From the NCBI RefSeq assembly GCF_004799755.1, contig NZ_SLUB01000002.1:1-64000 (forward strand): a stretch of 64,000 bases of DNA, in the 5' to 3' direction. Made by a program: the position numbers and the translations under genes. The stretch is from Bacillus timonensis (GTDB taxonomy: Bacteria > Bacillota > Bacilli > Bacillales > Bacillaceae_L). This document shows, in pieces, positions 33,964-43,235 of this stretch (position 1 is the first letter of the stretch; every line of letters starts with the position of its first letter). Under the pieces are notes generated by a model. That model saw only the letters and a list, made by a program, of their open reading frames with translations, had not been told where the DNA came from and made no database searches.

Positions 33964-36900
33964 GTGAAGTTATTGAAATTTATTGTACAACGGAAAATCT
34001 TAATTACCTTAATGATTTTCCTAGTAACCGTATTAGGAGGCTATTCTTTATTAAAAGTAGACAAAGAGCTCATGCCACCTGTAAAACTAGACGGAGCGTT
34101 TGTTGAGATTTATGCTGGAGAAATGGCAGCAATTGAAGTAGAAAGAACGATCACCACGCCCATTGAACAACGCATTTTAGCAATGGATGGTATTGAGGGG
34201 GTTCAGTCTACTACAAATATCGGAAGGACCACGTTGGATCTTACATTTGAGACGGGGCGAGGCGAAGAGATTTACAAAGAAGTAGAGTCGGTCATTGCGT
34301 CTGCAAAATCAGAGTTTCCGAATATCACTGATATTGCATCAGGTCAGTATGGTGGAAGCCAAAGCTACGAATTTTTTATGGATGTATCTGGTGGCAACAT
34401 GGAGGATATGTCTACATTTGCAAAAGACATTTTAGAGCCAAGATTAGAAGCTCTGCCTGAGGTAAGAGATGTCTTACTTACAGGGATTATGGAGCAAGAG
34501 GCTGCCATTAAAATAGACCGTGAAAAATTACAAGAACACAATCTTGAGGTTTCCCAAGTGGTCGCAGCAATTCAACAATCTGACGGTGAAGCGACGTTAG
34601 GAGAATTACAAAATGATAAGGGTTCACCTTCCTTGAGATGGAGTTCCAGGATAGAAAGTGTTAAAGATATCGAAAATATTTCATTTCCAACGGAAAATGG
34701 ACCAGTTTTATTAAAGGATGTTGCTACTATCACAATCCAGCCCTTAGATAATAATTCATATGTATGGAAAAATGGTTCGCAGGATTTTATTCTCGTACAA
34801 ATTGGGCGTGTATCGAATGTCACGCAAATTGAAATGGCAAAAGCAATACGTGCGGAAGTGAAAAAAATTCAAAGTGAGGGTCTTTTAAACCACTTAGCAT
34901 TAAACGAGGTAGTTGCCCAAGCAGATTATGTCAGTGAATCCATTGATGGGGTTAAAGACAATATTTTAATTGGTGGAGTCATTGCCATTGCTATATTATT
35001 ACTGTTTTTACGTAATATTAGAGCAACCTTTATTATTGCTTTATCGATTCCATCTTCCGTTCTATTAACCTTCACAGCGATGTGGTTATTTGATTATAGC
35101 TTTAATATGCTAACCCTACTTGGACTGGGCCTAGGAATAGGAATGATGGTGGATTCCTCTATTGTCATCCTAGAAGCTATATATAAAAAGAAGGAGCTTG
35201 GATTTGGCAGGTTCGAATCTGTAATCGAAGGGACTAAGGAAGTAGCTTCGGCAGTCATTGCATCTATGCTGACAACCATCGTTGTTTTCCTCCCCATTGG
35301 TTTAATAGGTGGTGAGATGGGTGAATTTGTCATAATGCTGTCTGCTGTTGTGGCAATAACCCTAATTAGTTCTGTTATCATATCTTTCACATTAATTCCG
35401 TCTTTGTCAGAAGTATTTTTAAAGCTGAGAAAACCATCTAAATTGAAAAAAGACTCGATTTTTATGAAAGGCTATCGCAATGTGGTTGCTTGGGTGATTA
35501 AAAAGAAAAGAAATAGCTTTGCCGTAGTGACACTGTTTCTTCTGATGCTAGTTGGTTCTCTATTTCTTGTATCGAAAATACCGATGACCATCATGCCTGA
35601 TATGTTAAATCGCTATGCAGAACTTGGCGTAGACTTAGAACCGGGCTTATCTGTTGAAGAGAAGCAGAGTGTAGTGGATGAAATAAACCAGAGACTGCAA
35701 AAAGTAAAAGATGTTGAAACAAATTATGTAATGGATAATGGAAGCATGCTTTACATCATTATTAATATGACCAAGGGCGATCATATTACAGTAGAACAAA
35801 AGGAGGTAAATGAAAATATTCTAGATACCTTACGAACTATGCAGGAAAATCAACCCGTTTTAAGTGTTCAAAGTGCAATGGCTGGCGGGGGAGGGTTTCC
35901 TGTTAAAGTAAATATTAAAGGTGATAGTTTTGAGGAACTTCAAACGATTTCAAACAAATTTGCAGATGAGCTTCAAAAAGTAGACGGAGTCTCAGCAATC
36001 ACAAATTCAGTTGAAAGAACTTCTGAAGAGCAAATCGTTGTTTTAAAAGAAAAAGAAATGGAAGAAGCGGGCTTATTGCCTTCACAAGTTAAACAATTTA
36101 TTGAAACTTCCTTTATTCAAATGCCAATCGGGTCGATGCAGAATGATAATGAAACAATACCTTTACACCTAAGTTGGACGAAAATACCTGATACAAAAAC
36201 GGATTTACTTGATATGAAAATACCCGTTAATGGTGTTGAAATGCCACTTTCTACATTTATTGAACTTGAAACGATTCAAACACCAAATGAAATCATTCAT
36301 TCTGATGGAGAAAGACTTGTGACAATTTCCGCTGATATAAAGGATCGTGATCTCGGTGCAGTAAATCGAGATATTCAGAAAGTGATTGATGAATTTGAGA
36401 TTCCAACAGGCTATACTCTATCAGCAGGTGGGGATTTAGAGCAGCAACAGGAGCTAATGGCGGATATGATATTTGTTTTTGCGATTTCAATCTTCCTTGT
36501 TTATTTGGTTATGGCTGTTCAATTTAACCATTTTGGGCATCCATTGCTTGTAATGTCCGTTATTCCGATTACAATCATTGGAGTTATTTTAGGATTGTTT
36601 ATTACCCAGATGGAATTAAATCTCATGTCGGGAATGGGGATTATCATGCTTGTAGGCATTGTTTTAAACAATGCAATATTGCTTATAGACAGAACAAACC
36701 AGCTTCGAAAGGAAGGATTTACGATTGAGGAATCACTTATCGGAGCAGGCAATGATCGGATTCGCCCGATATTTATGACGACTTTGACAACAGTTGGCGG
36801 TATGCTTCCGCTTGCCCTTGAAACCGGAGCATCTGGGAATTATCAGGCGCCAATGGCAACTGTCATCATTTCAGGGTTGTCGTTTGCAACGCTCATTACA

Positions 36901-37023
36901 TTATTGTTAATTCCTGCTGTTTACCGATTGTTTTCATTCTCAAGGATACCCGAAACGCGTAGAGCAAGAAATAAATTAAAAGCAAGGTCAACAGCAAAAG
37001 TAGAAACAGCACCGAAAATCTAA
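33964..37023 (+). CDS. RND-family efflux transporter (SwrC/AcrB-like)
   Basis: A 1019-residue pump with the RND plan: a membrane helix at the start, a large outer loop, six helices, then the pattern again. Visible family landmarks are VQRKILITLMIFLVTVLGGYSLLKVDKELMPP at the start, the LGLGLGIGMMVDSSIVILEAIYKKKE segment with a transmembrane Asp (about 395-420), and MGIIMLVGIVLNNAILLIDR in the second half. In B. subtilis SwrC exports surfactin and helps swarming. No membrane fusion partner is adjacent, as usual in Gram-positives. GTG start with AGAGGAG upstream. Substrate not evident. Confidence 0.9.
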   Translation: MKLLKFIVQRKILITLMIFLVTVLGGYSLLKVDKELMPPVKLDGAFVEIYAGEMAAIEVERTITTPIEQRILAMDGIEGVQSTTNIGRTTLDLTFETGRGEEIYKEVESVIASAKSEFPNITDIASGQYGGSQSYEFFMDVSGGNMEDMSTFAKDILEPRLEALPEVRDVLLTGIMEQEAAIKIDREKLQEHNLEVSQVVAAIQQSDGEATLGELQNDKGSPSLRWSSRIESVKDIENISFPTENGPVLLKDVATITIQPLDNNSYVWKNGSQDFILVQIGRVSNVTQIEMAKAIRAEVKKIQSEGLLNHLALNEVVAQADYVSESIDGVKDNILIGGVIAIAILLLFLRNIRATFIIALSIPSSVLLTFTAMWLFDYSFNMLTLLGLGLGIGMMVDSSIVILEAIYKKKELGFGRFESVIEGTKEVASAVIASMLTTIVVFLPIGLIGGEMGEFVIMLSAVVAITLISSVIISFTLIPSLSEVFLKLRKPSKLKKDSIFMKGYRNVVAWVIKKKRNSFAVVTLFLLMLVGSLFLVSKIPMTIMPDMLNRYAELGVDLEPGLSVEEKQSVVDEINQRLQKVKDVETNYVMDNGSMLYIIINMTKGDHITVEQKEVNENILDTLRTMQENQPVLSVQSAMAGGGGFPVKVNIKGDSFEELQTISNKFADELQKVDGVSAITNSVERTSEEQIVVLKEKEMEEAGLLPSQVKQFIETSFIQMPIGSMQNDNETIPLHLSWTKIPDTKTDLLDMKIPVNGVEMPLSTFIELETIQTPNEIIHSDGERLVTISADIKDRDLGAVNRDIQKVIDEFEIPTGYTLSAGGDLEQQQELMADMIFVFAISIFLVYLVMAVQFNHFGHPLLVMSVIPITIIGVILGLFITQMELNLMSGMGIIMLVGIVLNNAILLIDRTNQLRKEGFTIEESLIGAGNDRIRPIFMTTLTTVGGMLPLALETGASGNYQAPMATVIISGLSFATLITLLLIPAVYRLFSFSRIPETRRARNKLKARSTAKVETAPKI

Positions 37024-37026
37024 ACA

Positions 37027-37075
37027 AATCCCCTGGTATAGGTCACGATGGACTTAACCAGGGGATTGTTTTCAT
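37027..37075 (+). terminator. Terminator after the RND gene
   Basis: AATCCCCTGGT / ACCAGGGGATT perfect 11-bp stem (37027-37037 with 37057-37067), then GTTTTC. Confidence 0.75.
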
Positions 37076-37200
37076 TGCTGTGAATTTTGACGGTTTGTAG
37101 GGTGAATGGCTTTTTCCATTTCTTCAGCAGCCATCGTATTGTTTGTCGTGTCAGCATTCGGTTTTCCTTTTTGAGCACGACCTTTGTCACGTTTTGCCAA
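37072..37200 (-). CDS. Hypothetical small hydrophilic protein (42 aa)
   Basis: A short frame read from TTG 37200 with GGAG 9 bases upstream; ATG 37215 is an alternative without a clear RBS. The product (MAKRDKGRAQKGKPNADTT...) is basic at the start, Asn/Gln-rich, has no membrane segment, and looks like the small unannotated spore or ribosome-associated proteins of bacilli. I do not recognise the family. It sits between the RND terminator and a 142-bp foldback element. The frame is plausible but unproven. Confidence 0.5.
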   Translation of the reverse strand: MAKRDKGRAQKGKPNADTTNNTMAAEEMEKAIHPTNRQNSQQ

Positions 37201-37227
37201 TGGTAACAACTCCATTTCCAAGAGGAT

Positions 37228-37369
37228 GTTCAAAAAGTCACCAAATGATAAGCTGCAAATCTCTGCGTCACTCGGTCTCTCCGGTCCTCACGTATTAAAG
37301 GCATACGCTCCGGTCCTCAAGACGCGAGTTCCTTGACCTTTTTGCTTCTGATTTGTCGACTTTTTGAAC
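37228..37369. repeat. 142-bp foldback (MITE-like) element
   Basis: Perfect 12-bp terminal inverted repeats, GTTCAAAAAGTC (37228-37239) and GACTTTTTGAAC (37358-37369), bound a sequence with nested inverted repeats (GCGTC / GACGC, CGTAT / ATACG) and a direct repeat CTCCGGTCCTCA. It has no coding frame and is more G+C-rich than its flanks. No clear target duplication is visible. From memory, such CTCCGGTCCTC elements recur between genes in other bacilli. Confidence 0.8.
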
Positions 37370-37420
37370 CACATTTTTATTTTTCATAGTTAGGATGTGG
37401 AGTTTTAAAGCGAAATATTC

Positions 37421-38314
37421 TTATTTGGCTTTTGCCAGCCGGTAAAATTTACTTTCGATCGGTCTGGTCAGGTGAGGATTTATGACATCAATAGCCTCCA
37501 CGAGCTTTGAAAGATTGATCCCTGTGGAAATCCCCATTTCTTCAAGCATATACACTACATCCTCAGTAGCAACATTACCAGTCGCACCAGGTGCAAACGG
37601 GCAACCACCTAAGCCACCAGCAGAGGTGTCAAAACGGTCTATTCCGGCTTGAAGAGCTGCTAACACATTTGCAAGCGCCATGCCGCGAGTGTCATGGAAA
37701 TGTGCAGTTAACATGGTAGTTGATAGTTCTTTTTTTAATATTGAAAAAAGGGAGAAAACCTCTTTTGGATTTGCTCTTCCAATTGTATCGGCGACACTTA
37801 ATTCATCTACCCCATATTGTACAAAAGTTGAGCATAGCTTTAATACAGCTTCTTCATCTACTTTTCCTTCGAACGGACAGTAAAAAGAAGTAGAAATACA
37901 TGCACGTACAAAATATCCCTTTTCCTTTAGTTCCTGAATAAGAGGTTTAAGTTCCTCCATACTTTCACTAGTCGTTTTATTGATATTTTTTTTATTAAAA
38001 CGATCACTTACCCCAACAAAAACTGCTACCGCTTTACAATTTGTTTCATACAGTCTTTCAATTCCTTTACGATTCGGAGTCAAAACAAGATTCCGAGTAC
38101 CATCCTCAAAAGACAAGATAATTTCTTTAGCATCCTTCATCTGTGGAACCCATTTTGGTGAAACAAATGAGGTAAGTTCCATTTCTTGAAGGCCCGCCAT
38201 TTTTAACTTTTTTATAAAATCAATCTTTGCATCTGTTGGGATTATACTCTTTTCATTTTGTAGCCCATCCCTTGGCCCGACTTCAATAATCGTGACATGC
38301 TTTGGTAATTGCAT
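37421..38314 (-). CDS. mvaB: Hydroxymethylglutaryl-CoA lyase
   Basis: The enzyme splits HMG-CoA into acetoacetate and acetyl-CoA, the last step of leucine breakdown. The 297-residue TIM-barrel protein has EVGPRDGLQNEK (about residues 13-24) with the metal Asp, SVADTIGRANP, the metal-ligand HFHDTRGMALAN and the signature GGLGGCPFAPGATGNVATED with the catalytic Cys. ATG 38314 follows GGAGGG by 6 bases; the upstream TTG abuts that RBS. It is divergent from thl-scoA-scoB across 164 bp that contain a dyad, suggesting joint control. Confidence 0.94.
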   Translation of the reverse strand: MQLPKHVTIIEVGPRDGLQNEKSIIPTDAKIDFIKKLKMAGLQEMELTSFVSPKWVPQMKDAKEIILSFEDGTRNLVLTPNRKGIERLYETNCKAVAVFVGVSDRFNKKNINKTTSESMEELKPLIQELKEKGYFVRACISTSFYCPFEGKVDEEAVLKLCSTFVQYGVDELSVADTIGRANPKEVFSLFSILKKELSTTMLTAHFHDTRGMALANVLAALQAGIDRFDTSAGGLGGCPFAPGATGNVATEDVVYMLEEMGISTGINLSKLVEAIDVINPHLTRPIESKFYRLAKAK

Positions 38315-38407
38315 GGTCAACCCTCCAGCAACATAGTCTTAATTCTTATTCTAGTGGAGCTCATTTCTAAAAATCAAGAATAATAGAAATTTAGACAAAA
38401 TAAGAGG

Positions 38408-38431
38408 TATTTCGAAAAATGCATCGAAATA
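38408..38431. promoter_or_regulatory. Dyad between mvaB and thl
   Basis: TATTTCGA and TCGAAATA form a perfect 8-bp inverted repeat with an 8-bp spacer in the divergent control region. It may be an operator for both transcription units. Confidence 0.45.
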
Positions 38432-38478
38432 TATATGGTATTGAGTACATAAAGTTCGAACGTAAGGGAGATGTTGAA

Positions 38479-39666
38479 ATGAGTAATGAAGTAGTGGTTG
38501 TAAGCGCTGTCAGAACGGCAATTGGTAGTTTTGGAGGGAGTTTGCAGTCTGTTTCAGCACCAGAACTAGGTGCTGTCGTTATTAAAGCGGCTATTGAAAA
38601 AGCAGGGGTGGACCTAGAGCTTGTGGATGAAGTAATTATGGGCAATGTTTTACAAGCGGGTTTAGGACAAAATCCTGCAAGACAGGCAGCGATAAAAGCA
38701 GGTTTGCTACAGGAAACTCCAGCGATGACAATAAATAAGGTGTGTGGATCAGGATTAAAAGCTGTACACTTAGCCACGCAGGCAATTATAGCTGGTGATG
38801 CAGACGTAATTGTGGCGGGTGGAATGGAAAATATGAGTCAGGCTCCTTTTCTGTTAAAGGGAGCGCGAAATGGATTTAAAATGGGCGACCAAAAGATGAT
38901 TGATAGCATGATTTCCGATGGGTTATGGTGTGCATTTAATGATTATCATATGGGGATTACAGCTGAAAATTTATGCGATAAATATGAGATTACGAGGGAG
39001 GAACAGGATCGTTTTTCAGCTCGTAGCCAGGAGCGGGCAGCAGCGGCAATTGAAGCAGGTAAATTCAAGGAAGAAATTGTGCCAGTTGTGATTCCACAAC
39101 GTAAAAAAGAAAGCATTGTCTTTGATACAGATGAATACCCAAAAGCAGGCACAACAGTTGAGAAGCTTGGAAGCCTGCGTCCAGCATTTAAGAAAGATGG
39201 ATCTGTAACTGCGGGTAATGCCTCTGGAATTAATGATGGAGCTGCAGCATTTGTCATTATGAGCAAAAAGAAGGCTGATGAGCTTGGCATTAAGGGATTA
39301 GTGACCATAAAAGCGAATGGAAATGCTGGAGTTGACCCAAGTATTATGGGGATTGGTCCGGTCGCAGCTGTACAAAAGGCAATGAAAAAATGCGGATTAA
39401 GTATTAATGATATGAATTTAATTGAGGCAAATGAGGCCTTTGCAGCGCAGTCTATTGCGGTAGACCGAGAGCTTCATTTTAACCATGATATTTTAAATGT
39501 GAATGGTGGTGCAATTGCCTTAGGTCATCCAATCGGAGCAAGTGGAGCAAGAATTCTAGTTACTCTTATTCATGAGCTGAAACGTCGTAATGATCGTTAT
39601 GGATTAGCGACATTATGTATTGGCGGCGGTCAAGGTGTAGCGACAATTGTTGAAAATATTGAATAA
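38479..39666 (+). CDS. thl: Acetyl-CoA C-acetyltransferase (thiolase)
   Basis: A 395-residue thiolase that splits acetoacetyl-CoA with CoA into two acetyl-CoA, or runs in reverse. The acyl-carrying Cys is in [14 protein letters not shown] (about residues 84-97); the His in [16 protein letters not shown] and the second Cys in CIGGGQG complete the active site. ATG 38479 with AAGGGAG upstream is used; the longer frame from 38419 runs through the dyad and has no RBS. Together with scoA-scoB it completes acetoacetate use. Confidence 0.94.
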   Translation: MSNEVVVVSAVRTAIGSFGGSLQSVSAPELGAVVIKAAIEKAGVDLELVDEVIMGNVLQAGLGQNPARQAAIKAGLLQETPAMTINKVCGSGLKAVHLATQAIIAGDADVIVAGGMENMSQAPFLLKGARNGFKMGDQKMIDSMISDGLWCAFNDYHMGITAENLCDKYEITREEQDRFSARSQERAAAAIEAGKFKEEIVPVVIPQRKKESIVFDTDEYPKAGTTVEKLGSLRPAFKKDGSVTAGNASGINDGAAAFVIMSKKKADELGIKGLVTIKANGNAGVDPSIMGIGPVAAVQKAMKKCGLSINDMNLIEANEAFAAQSIAVDRELHFNHDILNVNGGAIALGHPIGASGARILVTLIHELKRRNDRYGLATLCIGGGQGVATIVENIE

Positions 39667-39678
39667 TGGGGTGTGCAA

Positions 39679-40368
39679 ATGAAACCAGTATATTCCTCTT
39701 TTATGGAAGCGGTTAAGGAAATCAAAGACGGCTCCACGATTATGGTGGGTGGATTTGGTTTATGTGGAATCCCAGAAAATTTAATTATCGCATTGGCCGA
39801 ATCTGGGGTGAAGGATCTCACCGTTATTTCAAATAACTGTGGTGTTGATGATTGGGGACTTGGTTTACTTTTACAGAACAAACAAATTTCTAAAATGATC
39901 GGTTCATATGTTGGGGAAAACAAGGAATTTGAACGACAAGCCTTGTCAGGTGAACTTGAGGTTGAACTTGTTCCTCAAGGGTCATTGGCTGAAAAAATTA
40001 GAGCAGGTGGAGCCGGGATTCCAGCGTTTTATACACCTGCAGGAGTCGGAACCCCAATTGCTGAAGGAAAAGAAACCCGTGTATTTAATGGAAAGGAATA
40101 TGTGTTAGAAGAAGCATTCGTGGCTGATTTTAGTCTAGTTCGCGCTGAAAAGGCTGATAAAATGGGGAATTTAATCTATAACAAGACGGCCCGTAATTTT
40201 AACCCGATGATTGCGGCTGCAGGAAAGGTCACGATTGCAGAGGTTGAACAACTCTACGAAATTGGTGAACTTGACCCAAATATGATTCATACACCGAGTA
40301 TCTATGTCCAAGGATTAGTCTTAGGTGAACAAAAGAAGCGAATTGAACGATTGACATTATCTAAGTAA
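39679..40368 (+). CDS. scoA: 3-oxoacid CoA-transferase, subunit A
   Basis: The subunit, with ScoB, moves CoA from succinyl-CoA to acetoacetate. The 229-residue protein shows the family signature [18 protein letters not shown] (about residues 19-36), [15 protein letters not shown], and [11 protein letters not shown]. It follows thl by 12 bp and leads scoB by 17 bp, a compact operon. ATG 39679 is chosen over GTG 39673 because GGGGTG then serves as the RBS. B. subtilis relatives are YxjD and ScoA. Confidence 0.93.
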   Translation: MKPVYSSFMEAVKEIKDGSTIMVGGFGLCGIPENLIIALAESGVKDLTVISNNCGVDDWGLGLLLQNKQISKMIGSYVGENKEFERQALSGELEVELVPQGSLAEKIRAGGAGIPAFYTPAGVGTPIAEGKETRVFNGKEYVLEEAFVADFSLVRAEKADKMGNLIYNKTARNFNPMIAAAGKVTIAEVEQLYEIGELDPNMIHTPSIYVQGLVLGEQKKRIERLTLSK

Positions 40369-40385
40369 GAGGGGAGGAGAAGGCG

Positions 40386-41042
40386 ATGACAAACACGCGT
40401 GAAAAGATTGCAAAAAGGGCTGAGAAGGAAATTGAAAATGGCTTTTATGTAAATCTTGGAATTGGAATGCCAACCCTTGTTGCAAATTATATATCTACTA
40501 ATAAACAAGTTGTTCTCCAATCCGAGAATGGGTTGCTTGGAATTGGTCCATATCCAAATGAGGAAAATGTTGACCCAGATTTAATCAATGCCGGAAAAGA
40601 GACGGTTACTGCGATTCCGGGTGCAGCTTATTTTGACAGTGCGGAATCATTCGCAATGATCCGCGGTGGACATATCAATATTGCAATCCTTGGTGGAATG
40701 GAAGTTTCCGAGAAGGGTGACCTTGCAAATTGGATGATTCCAGGAAAAATGATAAAGGGAATGGGCGGGGCAATGGACCTTGTTCATGGAGCCAGGAAAA
40801 TCATTGTGATTATGGATCATGTCAATAAAAAAGGAGAAGCGAAAATCTTAACAACATGTACCCTGCCTTTAACCGGAAAAGGTGTCGTAAATCGCATCAT
40901 CACTGATCGTGCTGTCATCGATGTGACCGACACCGGTTTAAAATTAGTAGAAGTGGCAAAAGGGTATACGGTAGAAGACATAATAGCATCTACTGAGCCA
41001 AAGCTACTAATCGATAATGATGTCGTACTCGATGCTTACTAA
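40386..41042 (+). CDS. scoB: 3-oxoacid CoA-transferase, subunit B
   Basis: The catalytic subunit of the two-part succinyl-CoA:3-oxoacid CoA-transferase. The 218-residue protein has [13 protein letters not shown] (about residues 19-31) and the catalytic Glu in [11 protein letters not shown] (about 44-54), then [19 protein letters not shown] and [35 protein letters not shown] precedes the ATG. A strong terminator ends the thl-scoA-scoB unit. Confidence 0.94.
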   Translation: MTNTREKIAKRAEKEIENGFYVNLGIGMPTLVANYISTNKQVVLQSENGLLGIGPYPNEENVDPDLINAGKETVTAIPGAAYFDSAESFAMIRGGHINIAILGGMEVSEKGDLANWMIPGKMIKGMGGAMDLVHGARKIIVIMDHVNKKGEAKILTTCTLPLTGKGVVNRIITDRAVIDVTDTGLKLVEVAKGYTVEDIIASTEPKLLIDNDVVLDAY

Positions 41043-41053
41043 AGGAAACTTCG

Positions 41054-41088
41054 GCGAATAACCTACCATGCGGTTATTCGCTTTTTTT
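41054..41088 (+). terminator. Terminator after scoB
   Basis: GCGAATAACC / GGTTATTCGC perfect 10-bp stem followed by seven T. Confidence 0.92.
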
Positions 41089-41130
41089 GCTATAATAGTA
41101 GTCAAACGGTTGATGCATGGAGGGAATACT

Positions 41131-41379
41131 ATGGCTAAGAAGAAGCAAAAGCCATCTGTTAAAAAGCAAAAGGATGAGAAATTAAGCCTTGGAGACTTAC
41201 TGAATGACGATATTGTTTCGAAGTTAAAAAATACACAACAACAGTTGAAGGAAGAAGCTCAGAAGAAACAAGAAGAAGAGCTTGAAAGACAAAGAGAGGA
41301 AAGAAGACAACGAGAAAAAAATAAGTCATTTGAGGAGCTATTCAACGAGAGTAACCTTAAATGGTCTGATTACAAATAA
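41131..41379 (+). CDS. yqkE: YqkE family protein (DUF3886)
   Basis: An 82-residue, highly charged protein: a Lys-rich start MAKKKQKPSVKKQKDEK, then a long predicted helix or coiled coil of Gln, Glu and Arg (about 35-70) and a short end SFEELFNESNLKWSDYK. This matches the YqkE/DUF3886 family of unknown function. I start at ATG 41131, 8 bases after GGAGGG; the longer frame from 41068 runs back through the scoB terminator and is not real. Confidence 0.88.
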   Translation: MAKKKQKPSVKKQKDEKLSLGDLLNDDIVSKLKNTQQQLKEEAQKKQEEELERQREERRQREKNKSFEELFNESNLKWSDYK

Positions 41380-41395
41380 TGTTAAAACCCCACAG

Positions 41396-41418
41396 ATTCT
41401 GTGGGGTTCACTTTTAGA
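41396..41418. terminator. Bidirectional terminator yqkE / yqkF
   Basis: AACCCCACA / TGTGGGGTT perfect 9-bp stem with 5-nt loop between convergent genes. Confidence 0.88.
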
Positions 41419-41419
41419 A

Positions 41420-42343
41420 TTATCGATGCTGTGTGTAGATTGAAGCTTTTGATCGCTCTCTGATTTTCTGAATTTCTTCTGCTGTTAAAGATATTGCATT
41501 AGCAGCTTCCACATTTTTTTCAATTTGACGGGGTGAACTTGCCCCGGTTACGACTGAAGCAACAACATCCTCGTATAAGCAGTATTGGAGTGCGATTTCA
41601 GTTAATGGTTTATTACCTGCCACATCTGATTGTATGGTAGAAATCACAGACTTAAGCTCTTCAAAAGAATAATCTAGGTATCCATTATGTTTTATACTTT
41701 GACTTGCATCCTCAACAGGTCGATTGGTGAGTAAGCCTTTAGCTACGGGACCGCGTGCAACGACACTGACTTCATGTTCTTTTAAAAAGGAAAACATCTG
41801 CTCCTCGGGGCGTCGGTCAAGAATACTGTATTGCATCATCACGCTAACGACGGAAGATTTCTTCACAAATTCCCGGATCACATTTGGGCGGATAGAAGAG
41901 ATTCCATAATAGCGAATGACACCTTCTTCTTTTAACTCCTCGAACGTTTCAATTGTTTCATCGATATGATCTTCAATGGTTCCACCATGGAGTTGGTATA
42001 GATCAATATAATCGGTTTGGAGACGTCTGAGACTGTCCTTAACGGCGGACTTTATGTATTTTTTTGACGGGTCCCAGGACCATCCTTCCTTTCCAACTTC
42101 AAAGCGGTTTCCAACTTTAGTCGCTAAAATAATATCTTGTCTTTTTGATTTTAGAGCTTTACCAACGAATTCTTCATTTAGACCTTGATCATATAAATCA
42201 GCCGTATCTAAATAATTGATTCCCAAATCTAAAGCAGCATCAATGATCTGTAGGGCTTTTTTTTCTTCCGTACCAATGGACATACAGCCAAGTGCTAGTT
42301 TACTTACATATAAGTCCGAAGCCCCAATCCTTCTTTTGTCCAT
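41420..42343 (-). CDS. yqkF: Aldo/keto reductase (YqkF)
   Basis: A 307-residue NADPH-dependent aldo/keto reductase. The catalytic tetrad can be followed in the family motifs: Asp and Tyr in NYLDTADLYDQG (about residues 43-54), Lys in IILATKVGNRF, and His in IDLYQLHGG. The C-terminal TGASSPRQIEKNVEAAN is the cofactor-binding segment. Position before mciZ and nudF matches B. subtilis yqkF. The natural substrate is unknown. Confidence 0.92.
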   Translation of the reverse strand: MDKRRIGASDLYVSKLALGCMSIGTEEKKALQIIDAALDLGINYLDTADLYDQGLNEEFVGKALKSKRQDIILATKVGNRFEVGKEGWSWDPSKKYIKSAVKDSLRRLQTDYIDLYQLHGGTIEDHIDETIETFEELKEEGVIRYYGISSIRPNVIREFVKKSSVVSVMMQYSILDRRPEEQMFSFLKEHEVSVVARGPVAKGLLTNRPVEDASQSIKHNGYLDYSFEELKSVISTIQSDVAGNKPLTEIALQYCLYEDVVASVVTGASSPRQIEKNVEAANAISLTAEEIQKIRERSKASIYTQHR

Positions 42344-42443
42344 TATGATCCCCTCCCAAATTTGTCATTCTTCTTACATCTAGACATATTTTATCCTTTT
42401 GATGTCTGAATCACAAATGATTTGAAAGAGGAGTCAATCGAGT

Positions 42444-42587
42444 TCATTTTTTCTCCTTTTCCATTTTTCCCTGATTAATCCACTCCTGGACAGTTTGAAA
42501 GGAACGACTATATTCCTTTAGTTTGGCACGTATTTCCCAAGCCTTGCCAACAAGCGTAACCCGATTTTCACCAATCACAATTTTCAT
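42444..42587 (-). CDS. mciZ: Z-ring formation inhibitor MciZ
   Basis: A 47-residue protein matching the sporulation peptide MciZ, which caps FtsZ filaments and blocks Z-ring assembly in the mother cell. The core VTLVGKAWEIRAKLKEYSRS (residues 10-29) followed by FQTVQEWINQ is nearly the same as in the 40-residue B. subtilis peptide. The N-terminus is slightly different and a Lys-rich tail (KMEKEKK) is added. A very strong RBS (AGGAGG) lies 7 bases before the ATG. The location between yqkF and nudF is also conserved. SigE control, known in B. subtilis, is likely here. Confidence 0.93.
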   Translation of the reverse strand: MKIVIGENRVTLVGKAWEIRAKLKEYSRSFQTVQEWINQGKMEKEKK

Positions 42588-42678
42588 TGCAAACCTCCTT
42601 GTGGGTTAAAAAAAGTGAAGAGAACTATGCTAAAATGTATGAAGTATAAACATTTAGTAGAACAAGGAGCTGGCTGTA

Positions 42679-43230
42679 ATGGATCATTTACGAGAAAAGA
42701 CAATTAGTAAGGAAGTTCTTTTTGAAGGAAAGATTATAGATTTACATATTGAAGAGGTAGAGTTACCGAATGGACATACGAGTAAACGAGAACTTATTAA
42801 ACATCCTGGAGCTGTTGCTGTACTAGCTATAACTGACGATCGCAAACTCGTAATGGTGCAACAATATCGAAAAGCATTAGAGAAGGTAATTGTTGAGATT
42901 CCAGCTGGAAAGCTTGAAAAAGGAGAAGCCCCAGAAGTAACCGCAAAGCGAGAATTAGAGGAAGAAACTGGTTATGGTTGTGAAACATTGATGCCGCTTA
43001 TTTCATTTTATACTTCTCCAGGCTTTGCAGATGAATTAGTCCATCTTTTTATGGCAAAAGGTTTAAAAAAGATCGAGAACCCAGCAGGTTTGGACGAGGA
43101 TGAATTTGTCGATGTGCTCGAGGTTACATTAGTGGAAGCTGTTGAATTTATAAAAGAAAAGAAAATATATGATGCGAAGACGGCTTACGCGGTTCAGTAT
43201 TTACAATTACAACAAGCATTAGGAGAATAG
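42679..43230 (+). CDS. nudF: ADP-ribose pyrophosphatase (Nudix hydrolase)
   Basis: A 183-residue Nudix enzyme that cleaves ADP-ribose to AMP and ribose 5-phosphate. The Nudix box G-x5-E-x7-REUxEExGU reads from GKLEKGEAPE to RELEEETGY (about residues 76-98). PAGKLEKG and YTSPGFADE match ADP-ribose-specific members. RBS AAGGAG stands before the ATG. It is 5 bp ahead of the endonuclease Q gene, so the two are probably cotranscribed. Confidence 0.94.
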   Translation: MDHLREKTISKEVLFEGKIIDLHIEEVELPNGHTSKRELIKHPGAVAVLAITDDRKLVMVQQYRKALEKVIVEIPAGKLEKGEAPEVTAKRELEEETGYGCETLMPLISFYTSPGFADELVHLFMAKGLKKIENPAGLDEDEFVDVLEVTLVEAVEFIKEKKIYDAKTAYAVQYLQLQQALGE

Positions 43231-43235
43231 GCCAG

